Source of the DNA: Pseudoalteromonas sp. T1lg23B
GTDB lineage: Bacteria > Pseudomonadota > Gammaproteobacteria > Enterobacterales > Alteromonadaceae
Direction of reading: 5' to 3'
NCBI RefSeq assembly: GCF_002964665.1
Contig: NZ_PQBZ01000002.1
Location: forward strand, 62,001-126,000
Length of the DNA: 64,000 nt
A model generated the notes under the pieces. That model saw only the letters and a program-made list of their open reading frames with translations. It had not been told where the DNA came from and searched no databases. Below are positions 55,731 to 64,000 of the stretch, piece after piece; position 1 is the stretch's first letter, and every line of letters starts with the position of its first letter. The translations under genes were made by a program, and so were the position numbers.

Positions 55731-56846
55731 TTAATTTAATTCAAAATAGTTAGTGAAAAACTTATACAGCTCAGTACCTTGATTCACAGATGCTGAGGCA
55801 AAATGTAGTATGGCAATGGCATCTTGCGCAATGGTGACATTTTGTAGCGGCTGCTCAGATAAATAACGCTCCATTCTAAGAATACGAGCAATGGTATCGC
55901 CTGCTTTGAGATGTTCGCCCAACTGTGCAGTGTATTCCACCATCCCGCCCATTGGCGCATAATAAGCCACATAGTCTTTGAGCATACAGCCGTAACGGAT
56001 GATATCCATTGGCCGATAAGGCGAGTTGAGCAATACCTCTTTATGAGTGAGGTAGCTTAAAATACTCTGAGCATCTAACTTGGCTTCTGTTAAGTCGATT
56101 TTCTCTTGAGAGCCAAGTTCAACAGTAAATGCCTCAACCATGACGGAGATATCTCGACCGCGCAGCGCAAAGGCTTGCTGTAATGACCACCAAGGGCAAA
56201 AACTGGCTTCATCCAGCGCACCGCCAAATTCATCTGGGATCAACAAAACATGTTCAATATCAAAATAACTGGCACTGGCTTTTGCATACTCTGGACAATA
56301 CAAATGTTTGGCTGAAATGGGGCCGGTATGTAGGTCCAATACAATATCTGCCTCATGGGCAAGTCGCTGTAGGTTCAGCGCGATCCGTTGACCTGTATTA
56401 ATGCTGTGCGCGGGGGCATCTAACAAAGCTTGTGTTTGATGAACGAGTAGTGCGCGAAATTGCTGTTTAATCTCATCCAAAGAGTCATGTATATGTGTAT
56501 CAACAAATTCGTTTACCAGCGCCGAGTGGTCGTGGTACATACGGTTCCAGTTAGTGCCCGTGATTGGATCGAAACGTCCAAGGGTGAATTCCCCTGACTT
56601 TTGATTACAGCCAATGGGGTTTGCATAAGGCACTAACGTGATGTCACTGGCCAGTGTTTGTTGTTTAAGCTGTTCTAACAATTGGTAAATAACGGCATTA
56701 CCCTGTACTTCAGCACCATGCATATTGGCTTGAATATACACTTTGGGTCCGCTGCCATTTCCCGTCATTCTATAAACAGGAATGGTCAACGGCAGACCGT
56801 TGGCAATTTCGCCCACTCGAATGTTTTCTTGGCTTATCTGATTCAT
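55731..56846 (-). CDS. Succinylglutamate desuccinylase/aspartoacylase-family protein
   Basis: M14-like zinc amidohydrolase of the AstE/aspartoacylase family, 371 aa. Zinc ligands: His and Glu in ANMHGAEVQGNAV (near residue 43) and His in VLDLHTGPIS; catalytic Glu probably in MVEAFTVELGSQ. Such enzymes remove acyl groups from N-acyl amino acids. It is last gene of a riboswitch-controlled operon with dapA, dapD and a lysA-like gene, 8 bp after the latter. One possibility is a desuccinylation or deacylation step in the lysine/DAP route in place of DapE; that is inference. Confidence 0.85.
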   Translation of the reverse strand: MNQISQENIRVGEIANGLPLTIPVYRMTGNGSGPKVYIQANMHGAEVQGNAVIYQLLEQLKQQTLASDITLVPYANPIGCNQKSGEFTLGRFDPITGTNWNRMYHDHSALVNEFVDTHIHDSLDEIKQQFRALLVHQTQALLDAPAHSINTGQRIALNLQRLAHEADIVLDLHTGPISAKHLYCPEYAKASASYFDIEHVLLIPDEFGGALDEASFCPWWSLQQAFALRGRDISVMVEAFTVELGSQEKIDLTEAKLDAQSILSYLTHKEVLLNSPYRPMDIIRYGCMLKDYVAYYAPMGGMVEYTAQLGEHLKAGDTIARILRMERYLSEQPLQNVTIAQDAIAILHFASASVNQGTELYKFFTNYFELN

Positions 56847-56854
56847 ATTGATGT

Positions 56855-58060
56855 CTACCTTAGATACTCACTGGCATCTACAGCGGGGCGAATACACTGA
56901 ATTTCGCCGTGTTCAATGACATATTCTGCGGGTAACTCATGGCACAGAAAGTAGGGCATACTTTCAGTAAAGCCGTAAGCACCACATTGACTGAATATCA
57001 GCCAATCTTGGTCATTAATGTCTTGTGGCAATTCATGTCGCCCCAAATGATCCAGCGCAGTACAAAGTGGACCATGAATGAGGTAACTTTGCTCAGGTGC
57101 TGTGGTTGTTCTAAGCAGTTCACACGGAAAGGCTTGATTCGTGACCGCTGGGCGCAAAATATGATTGACTCCACCGGCAACGATGAGCTGATGTTCACCG
57201 TAGTTTTGTTTTTGTTCCACCACAGGGTTGGCGTAATGACCATATTCACCCACCGCAAAACGGCCCAGCTCCATCCACAGTTCTTCAACACCCGAAGCGG
57301 CTTTGATGTTCGCTAGCGCATCAAGTAATTGCGGCCAAGCTAGTTTTGAATCTCGCTCATGGTAGGGAATACCTAGGCCGCCACCTAAATCTAGTACTTG
57401 GAGCGCAAAACCTAAATCGTCAGCGAGCGCTAGCAATGGTGGGACCATTTGTGACCACAATTCGGTCAATTTCTCCGTACTGAGCATATTGCCCCATTGA
57501 AAAATATGTAGACCGACGAAGTTGAGCGCTTCAAAGTCATTTATATCAAGAGATTGCCATTGTTGTGTGCCTAAACCAAAAGGTGTGAGGCTATCTCCCC
57601 CGAGCGGGTTTTTCTCGCCATCCGGCCAGCGCAACTGTACTCGCAACAGGACACGTAATTGCACGTTATGCTCGCAAGCCACTTGGTTAAGCCAATGAAC
57701 TTGATTGTGACTTTCGGCGACAAATGTACGGACCCCTTGTGAAAGAAAGTGTTGGATCTGGCGTTTAGACTTAGCAGGTCCAGTATTGAGCACACGCGAC
57801 GGACAAACACCTTGTTTGAGTACTTGATTGAGCTCACCACTGCTGGCAACGTCAAAGTCAAAGCCAGCTTTGTCTAATGTTTGGATCACTTTAGACAGCG
57901 GGTTGGCTTTGACGGCATACCATAGCTTGACCACTGACTGCTCTGTCAGTGGCTTCAGGTGAGCTAACAATCCATCTAAGTCGTACACAAAAAACGGTGT
58001 GTGTTCGGTTTGGGTGATGGTTTCAATCACCTGACGATGTGCGGTGCTCAAAAAGGACAT
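56855..58060 (-). CDS. PLP-dependent decarboxylase, LysA-like
   Basis: Fold-type III (alanine-racemase-like) PLP decarboxylase, 401 aa, resembling diaminopimelate decarboxylase. PLP lysine in VKLWYAVKANPLSKV (near residue 50), phosphate-binding LDLGGGLGIPY, and the C-terminal substrate Cys region FSQCGAYGFTESM. It diverges enough from E. coli LysA that ornithine, arginine or carboxynorspermidine substrates cannot be excluded. The lysine riboswitch and neighbouring dapA and dapD argue for meso-DAP to lysine. Its ATG shares one base with the dapD stop. Confidence 0.85.
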   Translation of the reverse strand: MSFLSTAHRQVIETITQTEHTPFFVYDLDGLLAHLKPLTEQSVVKLWYAVKANPLSKVIQTLDKAGFDFDVASSGELNQVLKQGVCPSRVLNTGPAKSKRQIQHFLSQGVRTFVAESHNQVHWLNQVACEHNVQLRVLLRVQLRWPDGEKNPLGGDSLTPFGLGTQQWQSLDINDFEALNFVGLHIFQWGNMLSTEKLTELWSQMVPPLLALADDLGFALQVLDLGGGLGIPYHERDSKLAWPQLLDALANIKAASGVEELWMELGRFAVGEYGHYANPVVEQKQNYGEHQLIVAGGVNHILRPAVTNQAFPCELLRTTTAPEQSYLIHGPLCTALDHLGRHELPQDINDQDWLIFSQCGAYGFTESMPYFLCHELPAEYVIEHGEIQCIRPAVDASEYLR

Positions 58061-58800
58061 CAGCGTAAGACCTCTTCCAGCTCTAGTGACGCATCACTTT
58101 TTTCATCGCGGTATTTAACGATAAGCGCACATGACATGCTCAAGCCTTGTTCACGACCCCATGCACTGGATGACGGACGAGAGCCTGGGATCACAATGGC
58201 GTTTTCTGGGATTGGCTCGCCTTTGGCCAATACACGCTCGTTCACGCAGTCATACACAGGGATCGTGGCTGATAAGCGCACGCCTGGTGCTAATACCGCG
58301 CCTTTTTTAACGACTACGCCTTCAACAATCACACAACCCGCACCGATAAATGCGTCGTCTTCAATGACCACAGGGCTTGCACCAATTGGCTCTAATACGC
58401 CACCTAGTTGAACTGCTGCGCTTAAATGCACGTTTTTTCCTACTTGCGCACATGAGCCTACTAACGCGTGGCTATCCACCATAGTGCCTTCATCAATAAA
58501 CGCACCAATGTTAACGTAAGCAGGTGGCATGATGATGGTGCCAGAGGCAACATGCGCGCCACGGCGAACACTTGAACCGCCCGGTACCATACGTACGCCA
58601 GCATCGGCGGCAAAGCCTTGAGGTGCTAAGTTATGCTTGTCGACAAAACCACCAGGAAACTCGGTGTTGGTGCCATTTTTGAACGCTTCTAAAATGCCTT
58701 GTTTCACTTCAACATTGGCATGCCATTGCCCTTGTTCGTCTTGTGTTGCTGCACGCACAGTGCCGTTTTCTAAGTTATTTAATAGCTCTAACCAGCTCAT
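58060..58800 (-). CDS. dapD: Tetrahydrodipicolinate N-succinyltransferase-like protein
   Basis: Left-handed beta-helix acyltransferase of the DapD type, 246 aa. Hexapeptide-repeat region about residues 75-195 (VRRGAHVASGTIIMPPAYVN, IGAFIDEGTMVDSHALVGSC), then a C-terminal lid (IVIPGSRPSS). Shorter than E. coli DapD (274 aa), lacking part of the N-terminal helical domain. ATG 58800 gives MSWLELLNNLENG; the upstream extension to 58872 overlaps dapA and is not conserved-looking. It would transfer a succinyl or acetyl group to tetrahydrodipicolinate. Confidence 0.85.
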   Translation of the reverse strand: MSWLELLNNLENGTVRAATQDEQGQWHANVEVKQGILEAFKNGTNTEFPGGFVDKHNLAPQGFAADAGVRMVPGGSSVRRGAHVASGTIIMPPAYVNIGAFIDEGTMVDSHALVGSCAQVGKNVHLSAAVQLGGVLEPIGASPVVIEDDAFIGAGCVIVEGVVVKKGAVLAPGVRLSATIPVYDCVNERVLAKGEPIPENAIVIPGSRPSSSAWGREQGLSMSCALIVKYRDEKSDASLELEEVLR

Positions 58801-58810
58801 AATAATTGCC

Positions 58811-59695
58811 TTAATTCCAAGATAAAATTGAGTTGTTTGCGTAGTGAAGTGCCTGTTTACAAGGCAGCTCAAGGTGCGTTAGTGGTGGACGAAGATGCGG
58901 TGTGGCCAGTTTGCCTTGAGCGTGCATTAACACTTTCACAGGGATTGGATTGGCGACACTAAACAGACTGTTGACAGCGCTTGTCCAAGTGGTAAACAAG
59001 TTAGGAAAAGTCCCCGCCAGAGAACGACGAACAAACTCCGCGGTTTGTTCGGGCCACGCATTGGCGGCAACTGAGACTAGCCCCGCGGCACCTGCTTGTG
59101 CAAAGTAGGGCATCAGCCCATCATCACCACTGTAGATAGCGATGTGTGGTGCGGCGTTGCGAAAGGCTTCGAAGGTGGTAATGTCGCCACTGGCTTCTTT
59201 GATAGCCCAGAAATTGTCATGATGTTGCAGGTTTTTTAATACCTGAGGGGTAATTGAAACTGCACTACGACCCGGCACATTATAAAGCATACATGGCTTT
59301 TGGGCTTTGCTGAGCAAAGCGTCAAACCATTGTGTCTGGCCGACATCACCTGGTTTAGCGTATACGGGCGAACCTAGCAAGTAAGCATCAATTGCCAAGG
59401 AGTTGCAAAATTCTATCCAAGCTAATTGCTCGGTTAAATTAAACCCGCCAACGGCAACCATTAATGGTACGGTCGGTGCAAGTGCGCTCACATACTCAAC
59501 AATGGCACGTTGCTCATCTTTATCCAGCGCTAGCCCTTCTCCAGTGCTACCGAGAATCAAAATGCCATTATTGGCCTGTTGTTGCTCATTGACGAGCTGT
59601 GCAAGTGTGTCGTAGTCGACCCTGTGATTCGCATCAAAGGGCGTAACTAATGCGGTCCACAACGGATAATTGGATAAATCGAATTGTGATTTCAT
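58811..59695 (-). CDS. dapA: 4-hydroxy-tetrahydrodipicolinate synthase-like protein
   Basis: TIM-barrel aldolase condensing pyruvate with aspartate semialdehyde, 294 aa. Seen: YPLWTALVTPFD at the N-terminus, GSTGEGLALDKDE, catalytic Tyr in PCMLYNVPGRSA and Schiff-base Lys in FWAIKEASGD. ATG 59695 is chosen; a TTG at 59731 would add 12 residues without similarity to other DapA starts. It is first gene after the lysine riboswitch, so lysine should shut off the operon. Confidence 0.92.
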   Translation of the reverse strand: MKSQFDLSNYPLWTALVTPFDANHRVDYDTLAQLVNEQQQANNGILILGSTGEGLALDKDEQRAIVEYVSALAPTVPLMVAVGGFNLTEQLAWIEFCNSLAIDAYLLGSPVYAKPGDVGQTQWFDALLSKAQKPCMLYNVPGRSAVSITPQVLKNLQHHDNFWAIKEASGDITTFEAFRNAAPHIAIYSGDDGLMPYFAQAGAAGLVSVAANAWPEQTAEFVRRSLAGTFPNLFTTWTSAVNSLFSVANPIPVKVLMHAQGKLATPHLRPPLTHLELPCKQALHYANNSILSWN

Positions 59696-59772
59696 CTCTA
59701 CCGAACTTATATCGTGTTCGGAGTTGGGCAAGAGTCCAAACTTCGAACAGTTAAAATTCGAAGAGCAATGGA

Positions 59773-59803
59773 CTTAAAAATGACAAGGCAAATGGCCTTA
59801 TTA
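59773..59803 (-). terminator. Possible riboswitch-controlled terminator
   Basis: On the minus strand AAGGC / GCCTT hairpin with a 5-nt loop, then GTCATTTTTAAG. It lies between the aptamer and dapA, where the expression platform is expected. The short stem makes it uncertain; translational control is an alternative. Confidence 0.4.
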
Positions 59804-59810
59804 TTCTAAG

Positions 59811-60008
59811 ACCAGAAGCTCTCCACCAAACTTATTTGCTTTTGTGTATGACACGAAAACAATTGGTGACAGTCGCTGGGATTCAGCCCAGACGCCCGAA
59901 GTTAACCGTTAGCAAAATGATTAACTTCTCGGCGTTAATTCCCCTCACTGTGGGTCATTGGAGTTTGCTCTCCTCGACACAGTTACCTGAATAACGCACC
60001 TCTTCCAG
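59811..60008 (-). promoter_or_regulatory. Lysine riboswitch (L box) upstream of dapA
   Basis: Read on the minus strand the leader shows in order: AGAGGTGCG (60003-59995), GGAG...CTCC hairpin, CAGTGAGGGG, CGCCGAGAAG, GGGCTGAATCCCAG, GACTGTCACC, and GGTGGAGAGCTTCTGG. These match the conserved blocks and order of the E. coli lysC lysine riboswitch (AGAGGCGCG, CTGAGGGG, CGCCGAGG, GGGCTGAATCCCC, GTTGTCACC, GGTGGAGCACTTCTGG). P1 closes through GAAG / CTTC plus G-T pairs. Lysine binding should reduce expression of dapA-dapD-lysA-like-desuccinylase. Confidence 0.93.
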
Positions 60009-60014
60009 CCCTCA

Positions 60015-60034
60015 GTCAAGGCACTGGCCTTGAC
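60015..60034. repeat. Perfect 8-bp inverted repeat before the riboswitch
   Basis: GTCAAGGC-ACTG-GCCTTGAC, directly 5' of the aptamer on the minus strand and between divergent genes. It could be a protein-binding palindrome or a leader hairpin. No T-run follows. Confidence 0.7.
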
Positions 60035-60151
60035 CACAAAATAGGGTGAGCGCGCATTGAAACATTTTAGCCATCTAGGTGTCAAGTGGCTAAAGGCCAA
60101 TCAGATCAATTTGAACTACACTGTCAAAGAAAAGGATGATGAAGTGAACCT

Positions 60152-61906
60152 ATGTTGAAATTAATAAAAGCGATTCGCGCCCGCTATATTTTGGCTGTGT
60201 TGGCCATGGCCTTACTGGTGTCCATGGCAACTGGCTTTATGCAGTTTTTACTTTATGATAAACAACAAGATGCGACCGTAGTGAACATTGCTGGTATGCA
60301 GCGTATGTTGTCGCAAAAAGTGCTGCTTCACGCACAACGATTAGCAAGTTTGAATAATGAACCGCAGGCGTTTCAAGACGTTTACAGTCAGTTACAAAGC
60401 AGCGTTGATAGATTTGCGATTAATCATGAATTCTTGATGTCAAAAAGTGGGCAAGGCAGTGGCTTTTTTTCACCCGAGCTCAACGCATGGTATTTCTCGC
60501 AACCGATTAGTTTGGATCAACGAAGTCAGGATTTCATTACCCGAGGGCGCAATTTACAGTTGACTGATCCGGTTGAATTGGATGAACTTTATCGCATATC
60601 TCAAAGCCTTTTAATTGACCTCGACGGTGCCGTTCAGCTGTTTGAAGAACAGGCAAATCTCGGTGTCACAATACTGCGTTATGTTGAAATGCTAATATGG
60701 CTACTTGCTATGGTGTTGTTGGTACTGGAAGTAAAGTTCATCTTTCGTCCCATGGAAATGCAAGTACTGGCGGGGATACGTGAATTGGAAAGCCAAAAAC
60801 AGCAGACACAACAGGCGCTGAGCATGAAGTCGCGGTTTTTGGCGCGAGCCAGTCATGAATTACGAACGCCCTTGCAGTCAGTTTTAGGATACATGGAATT
60901 ATTTCAAAAAGAGCGTCAACCTTTATATCTTGAGCAAGCAATTACCTCTGCTAATCAGTTAAATATACTCATCAATGAAATGCATGACTTCAGTCGTTGG
61001 TCTAATGAAAAAGTCAAAATTCAAAATAGTCGTGCTGATCTGCCAACGATGATTGAAACGGTAGTCGCGCCTTATCGTTTAGCTGCGCAGAAAAAGGGAT
61101 TAATGTTACAGGTGCAAATGACAGATAATGAACATAAGCGCCTGTTGTGTGATCATCAGCATCTGGCTTGGATTTGTTCTCAGCTTATTGATAACTCAAT
61201 TAAATTCAGTGACTCTGGAAGCATATTGCTTGCGGTAGAGTTGCAAGAGAGAGGGTCTCAGAGCGACCTAACAGTACAGGTGAGCGATCAAGGCTGTGGC
61301 TTGGCTCAAGAGTTCATAGACTCGATGACGGTACATAATGACAAGAATAATCATTTTCAGGGAATGCAGCTCGGTTTGGTACGTTGTCAGTGGTTGGTCA
61401 ATGCGATGTCAGGAGAACTGAATTTTGCCAATTCACCACAGGGGGGAGCCTGTGTAAGCTTCACCATTCCGGTTACCGTATTGGACGACAAAGAAGCACT
61501 GCAAACAGTGGATGCGTCAGGCAAAAAAGCGTTACTCGTTGAGGATAATGCAATTAATGCGGTGGTGATCACCAAGCAACTTCGCACGCTAGGTTTTGAC
61601 GTTGCGCATGTGGAGCATGGCAAGGCTGCTTTGCAAGTACTTGAAGCACAGGAATTTGATGTTATTTTTATGGACTTAAATATGCCTCATATGGATGGCT
61701 ATGAAGCAATAGAGAAAATAAGGAATAAGCTCAACCTAAACACCACGGTTATTGTGGTAACCGCCAATGATGAGCAACAGGACTTAGCAAGAGCCATTAC
61801 CGTTGGCGGAGATGCTTATGTGATCAAACCTCTACAACAAGCTGAATTGGTCAAAGTGCTTGATGAATTGGGAGTCGTTACTTTGCGCAATGGGCGTGCA
61901 AAGTAA
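60152..61906 (+). CDS. Hybrid histidine kinase with PilJ/NarX-type sensor domain
   Basis: Inner-membrane hybrid kinase, 584 aa. TM helix (residues 12-32), a periplasmic four-helix PilJ-type sensor (about 35-170) with the NarX P-box-like VNIAGMQRMLSQKVL, a second TM (about 176-197), a linker helix, HisKA (RFLARASHELRTPLQSVLGY, His about 235), HATPase (LIDNSIKF, DQGCGL) and a C-terminal receiver (LLVEDNAINAVVI, acceptor Asp in IFMDLNMPHMDG). No Hpt or output domain, so it passes phosphate to others. P-box likeness hints at a small anionic ligand, unproven. It is divergent from the lysine operon. Confidence 0.9.
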   Translation: MLKLIKAIRARYILAVLAMALLVSMATGFMQFLLYDKQQDATVVNIAGMQRMLSQKVLLHAQRLASLNNEPQAFQDVYSQLQSSVDRFAINHEFLMSKSGQGSGFFSPELNAWYFSQPISLDQRSQDFITRGRNLQLTDPVELDELYRISQSLLIDLDGAVQLFEEQANLGVTILRYVEMLIWLLAMVLLVLEVKFIFRPMEMQVLAGIRELESQKQQTQQALSMKSRFLARASHELRTPLQSVLGYMELFQKERQPLYLEQAITSANQLNILINEMHDFSRWSNEKVKIQNSRADLPTMIETVVAPYRLAAQKKGLMLQVQMTDNEHKRLLCDHQHLAWICSQLIDNSIKFSDSGSILLAVELQERGSQSDLTVQVSDQGCGLAQEFIDSMTVHNDKNNHFQGMQLGLVRCQWLVNAMSGELNFANSPQGGACVSFTIPVTVLDDKEALQTVDASGKKALLVEDNAINAVVITKQLRTLGFDVAHVEHGKAALQVLEAQEFDVIFMDLNMPHMDGYEAIEKIRNKLNLNTTVIVVTANDEQQDLARAITVGGDAYVIKPLQQAELVKVLDELGVVTLRNGRAK

Positions 61907-61916
61907 CGACATCGTT

Positions 61917-62804
61917 TTACTCACAGATACGTGTGATAGTAAAACCTTGCTTCTCGAGTTGTTTGATTAATCCATATTGCTCTGGCAGATGCAGTGCGCC
62001 AACGGCGATAAAAGTGGCTTGCTCTGCAAGCAAAGGGGTGAGTGTTTTTACCCATTGGTTATTGCGGTCTATGAGCATAACCCGTTCAGAGTATTGGCCG
62101 TACTCTGAATCATCGAAGCTAAGGCGATAATATTTTGCAAGTTTATCCATATCTCCTGTTGTCCAAGCTTTCACCAAATCCAAAAAGTAAAATTCCACAT
62201 CATTGAGGTGCTCGAAAGTCTCTGAAAACATCTCATCACCTAACTGCTCTAGCGAACTCAGCATAGTCAGTTGTTGCTCTAATGTTTCTAGACTAATTAC
62301 TTTCTTGCCAATCTCTTTTGAGTGAGCAAGTACTTGCTTATCTATACCGTATTGTTCACTAAATCCGAGCTTCTGATATTCAAGTTGCAACATTGACACC
62401 ATGACTGCCCAAGGGCGATGTTGGTTAAATAGGGCGATATCGATACCTGAGTTTGCGAAATAGTTTTTAAGGGACTGATAGGTCTTTTTACTGATTACAG
62501 ATGCGAGCGTTTTATCCGCAGGTAATTGCATGAATGGCGCAGAGCGCATTTGGATCTGCGCAGCTGAAAGCTTGCTGAAGTCCACTTCGACAACCACTTG
62601 CTTGCTGTTGTCGATAGCTTGAGTAATACATTGTGGCAAACCAGCCATTTTTGGCGTACCCACATGCACAGTACCTAGCAAGTATGAGTTAATACCATTT
62701 TTTTCGACTTTGAACAGGGCTGGGGCAACATGGCCAAATGGGCTGAACAGTAGTGCGGTAAAAAGTAATACACCGATACTGGCTCGAAACAATAAAAAAC
62801 GCAT
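61917..62804 (-). CDS. TraB/GumN family protein
   Basis: Exported protein of 295 aa, signal peptide about residues 1-28. TraB/GumN (TIKI-like) domain: NSYLLGTVHVGTPKMAGLP near the N-terminus with conserved GT-H, LVKAWTTGDMDKL in the middle and FIAVGALHLPEQYGLIKQLEKQGF at the C-terminus. Family members are putative metalloproteases or peptide-binding proteins of the envelope; the role is not established in bacteria. ATG 62804 follows AAGGA at good spacing and is preferred over the in-frame ATG at 62843. Confidence 0.9.
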   Translation of the reverse strand: MRFLLFRASIGVLLFTALLFSPFGHVAPALFKVEKNGINSYLLGTVHVGTPKMAGLPQCITQAIDNSKQVVVEVDFSKLSAAQIQMRSAPFMQLPADKTLASVISKKTYQSLKNYFANSGIDIALFNQHRPWAVMVSMLQLEYQKLGFSEQYGIDKQVLAHSKEIGKKVISLETLEQQLTMLSSLEQLGDEMFSETFEHLNDVEFYFLDLVKAWTTGDMDKLAKYYRLSFDDSEYGQYSERVMLIDRNNQWVKTLTPLLAEQATFIAVGALHLPEQYGLIKQLEKQGFTITRICE

Positions 62805-63132
62805 AGCAGTCCTTAAATTTTTGAGTTTTGCTATTTTAAGCACATAAATGCCAACTCATAAAAAATTCATGTGACTTTTTATGAAATTAGCTCTGTTGTA
62901 AAAGTCGCATTAACAATTAACATATGAATAATTGATTACAGGGGTGAATAGTTTATCCTTCACTTTGCTTTTTGTGGGATTTATTTTTCCATTTCATCAT
63001 ATTTTACATGGTATTTGGCATAATATTTATGGTTGACTTCATGGCCCTTGCGGGTTACTAATAGAAAAAGGAACAGGGCAGGCGCAAAGTTGCGATGCCT
63101 GACGATAAAAATTTTATTTGGTGATACAAACA
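62805..63132. other. Intergenic region carrying the ilv promoter
   Basis: About 330 bp, AT-rich in its first half. A possible ilv promoter is TTGACT (63033-63038) with ACTAAT about 18 bp downstream. The transcribed leader then contains CAGGC...GCCTG pairing (about 63079-63101) ahead of ilvL. Confidence 0.45.
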
Positions 63133-63204
63133 ATGCTAAAGACAGCACTTACTCTAGTCGTGATTATCAACGTGGTGATTATTATTACCGCGGGGGCGAG
63201 CTAG
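63133..63204 (+). CDS. ilvL: ilv operon leader peptide
   Basis: 23-residue leader peptide. Residues 8-18 read LVVIINVVIII: four Val, five Ile and one Leu in eleven codons, the amino acids made by the downstream operon. It stops 24 bp before a strong attenuator hairpin. This is the layout of classical ribosome-mediated attenuation of ilvGMEDA; low charged branched-chain tRNA would stall the ribosome and let transcription through. Confidence 0.93.
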   Translation: MLKTALTLVVIINVVIIITAGAS

Positions 63205-63228
63205 TGCTGTAAGAAAAGTATTAGTAAG

Positions 63229-63262
63229 AACCCCCCGCACTGAAAAGTTCGGGGGGTTTTTT
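63229..63262 (+). terminator. ilv attenuator terminator
   Basis: AACCCCCCG / CGGGGGGTT, a 9-bp GC-rich stem (63229-63237 with 63250-63258), 12-nt loop and six T's, between ilvL and ilvG. Confidence 0.95.
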
Positions 63263-63317
63263 GTTTTTAGGGTAAAAATTTAGTTAACGAACGCAAGTAA
63301 TGGGAATGGGGAAAACA

Positions 63318-64000
63318 ATGACAGGCGCACAACTACTCATAGATTTATTAGCCAAACAAGGCGTAAAAGAGGTATTCGGCTATCCAGGTGGCGCGATCAT
63401 GCCTATTTATGACGCTTTGTACGGCGCGCCTGTAAAACATTATTTGACCCGTCATGAACAAGGTGCGGGCTTTGCCGCGGTGGGATATGCGCGCAGTACC
63501 GGAAAGTTGGGAGTGTGCTTTGCTACATCAGGACCCGGAGCAACCAATCTTATCACCGCCTTGGCTGATGCAATGATGGATTCGGTGCCAGTTCTTGCAA
63601 TAACAGGGCAAGTGCCAACGGCCGCCATCGGATCTGATGCGTTTCAAGAAGTGGACGTCCTAGGTATGTCATTGTCGTGTACTAAACACAGCTACATGGT
63701 AGAGCGTGCGGAAGATTTAGCAGAGGTACTGCAAGAAGCAATGCATTTGGCACAATCTGGTCGTCCTGGTCCTGTTTTAGTTGATATCCCTAAAGATATT
63801 CAACTTGCTCAGGTGCCATTCCACCCTTGGCTTGCGCTAGATGAGGCGCAACCTAAAGTGTCACCCACTCAAGTTCAAAAAGCCCAAACTCTACTGGCAC
63901 AAGCTAAGCGCCCTGTAGCATACGTAGGCGGTGGGGTACAAAGTGCTGATGCTCAAGCTGAATTGATGCAGTTTTTAAACAAAACGCAAATGCCCGCAGT
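63318..64000 (+). CDS. ilvG: Acetolactate synthase large subunit (partial)
   Basis: Start of the ThDP-dependent acetohydroxyacid synthase catalytic subunit, first committed step of branched-chain amino acid synthesis. The first 227 codons are in the window; the gene runs off the right end. Seen: [17 protein letters not shown], catalytic Glu in [39 protein letters not shown] and [20 protein letters not shown]. The last block reads as in E. coli IlvG (isozyme II). Attenuated leader upstream supports ilvG, with ilvM expected beyond the window. Confidence 0.95.
   Translation, partial: MTGAQLLIDLLAKQGVKEVFGYPGGAIMPIYDALYGAPVKHYLTRHEQGAGFAAVGYARSTGKLGVCFATSGPGATNLITALADAMMDSVPVLAITGQVPTAAIGSDAFQEVDVLGMSLSCTKHSYMVERAEDLAEVLQEAMHLAQSGRPGPVLVDIPKDIQLAQVPFHPWLALDEAQPKVSPTQVQKAQTLLAQAKRPVAYVGGGVQSADAQAELMQFLNKTQMPA

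Overview
This 64 kb window is chromosomal DNA from a marine gammaproteobacterium of the Alteromonadales, most like Pseudoalteromonas. That placement is inferred from protein sequence character: a second EF-G of the marine type, MetJ-like operators, the ubiE-ubiJ-ubiB-tatABC order, the murB-birA-coaX-tRNA-tuf order, an ilvG leader peptide and a lysine riboswitch. Most of the window is housekeeping DNA. No complete IS element, prophage, integron, CRISPR array or rRNA operon was seen.

Layout. 0.2-7.8 kb: an RbgA-type GTPase, a Cache-GGDEF protein, an intergenic region holding two tandem small-RNA genes, a GntP permease, EF-G2 and a small membrane protein. 7.8-15.9 kb (minus): ubiE-ubiJ-ubiB, tatA-tatB-tatC-tatD, a 7TM-type GGDEF protein and hemB. 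16-19 kb: a degenerate GGDEF protein and a DUF885 lipoprotein. 19.1-27.4 kb: the methionine salvage locus (mtnK, mtnA, an S9 peptidase, mtnDCB, a methionine-type aminotransferase and an omega-amidase-like hydrolase), with MetJ-like boxes in both divergent promoter regions. 27.4-33.9 kb: signalling genes, namely a chemoreceptor with eight tandem HAMP-like repeats, a hybrid kinase and a CsgD/VpsT-like regulator. 34-40 kb: HIT protein, DUF2057 protein, a frameshifted M1 aminopeptidase and murB-birA-coaX. 40.1-41.8 kb: tRNA-Thr, Tyr, Gly, Thr and tuf. 42-46.6 kb: an accessory stretch with a VOC protein, a secreted phospholipase-A2-like protein, an ankyrin-like protein, small ORFs and a decayed DUF971 copy. 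46.7-55.2 kb: DUF971, hslVU, a SPOR protein, priA, rpmE, malic enzyme and pldA. 55.7-60.0 kb: a lysine-riboswitch-controlled dapA-dapD-lysA-like-desuccinylase-like operon. 60.1-64 kb: a PilJ-type hybrid kinase, a TraB/GumN protein, and ilvL, its attenuator and the start of ilvG.

The most notable hidden feature is the pair of tandem minus-strand small-RNA genes at about 2.68-3.23 kb. Each has a near-perfect sigma70 promoter overlapped by a Fur-box-like palindrome. Both share an identical 79-bp 3' end that carries ten consecutive bases of the RyhB core and a Rho-independent terminator. This arrangement resembles RyhB/PrrF iron-sparing RNAs. Other points worth following are the regular 8 x 45-residue poly-HAMP array, the riboswitch-driven second lysine/DAP gene set lacking dapB and dapE, the one-base deletion in the M1 aminopeptidase, and the break in conserved order after tuf, where secE is absent.
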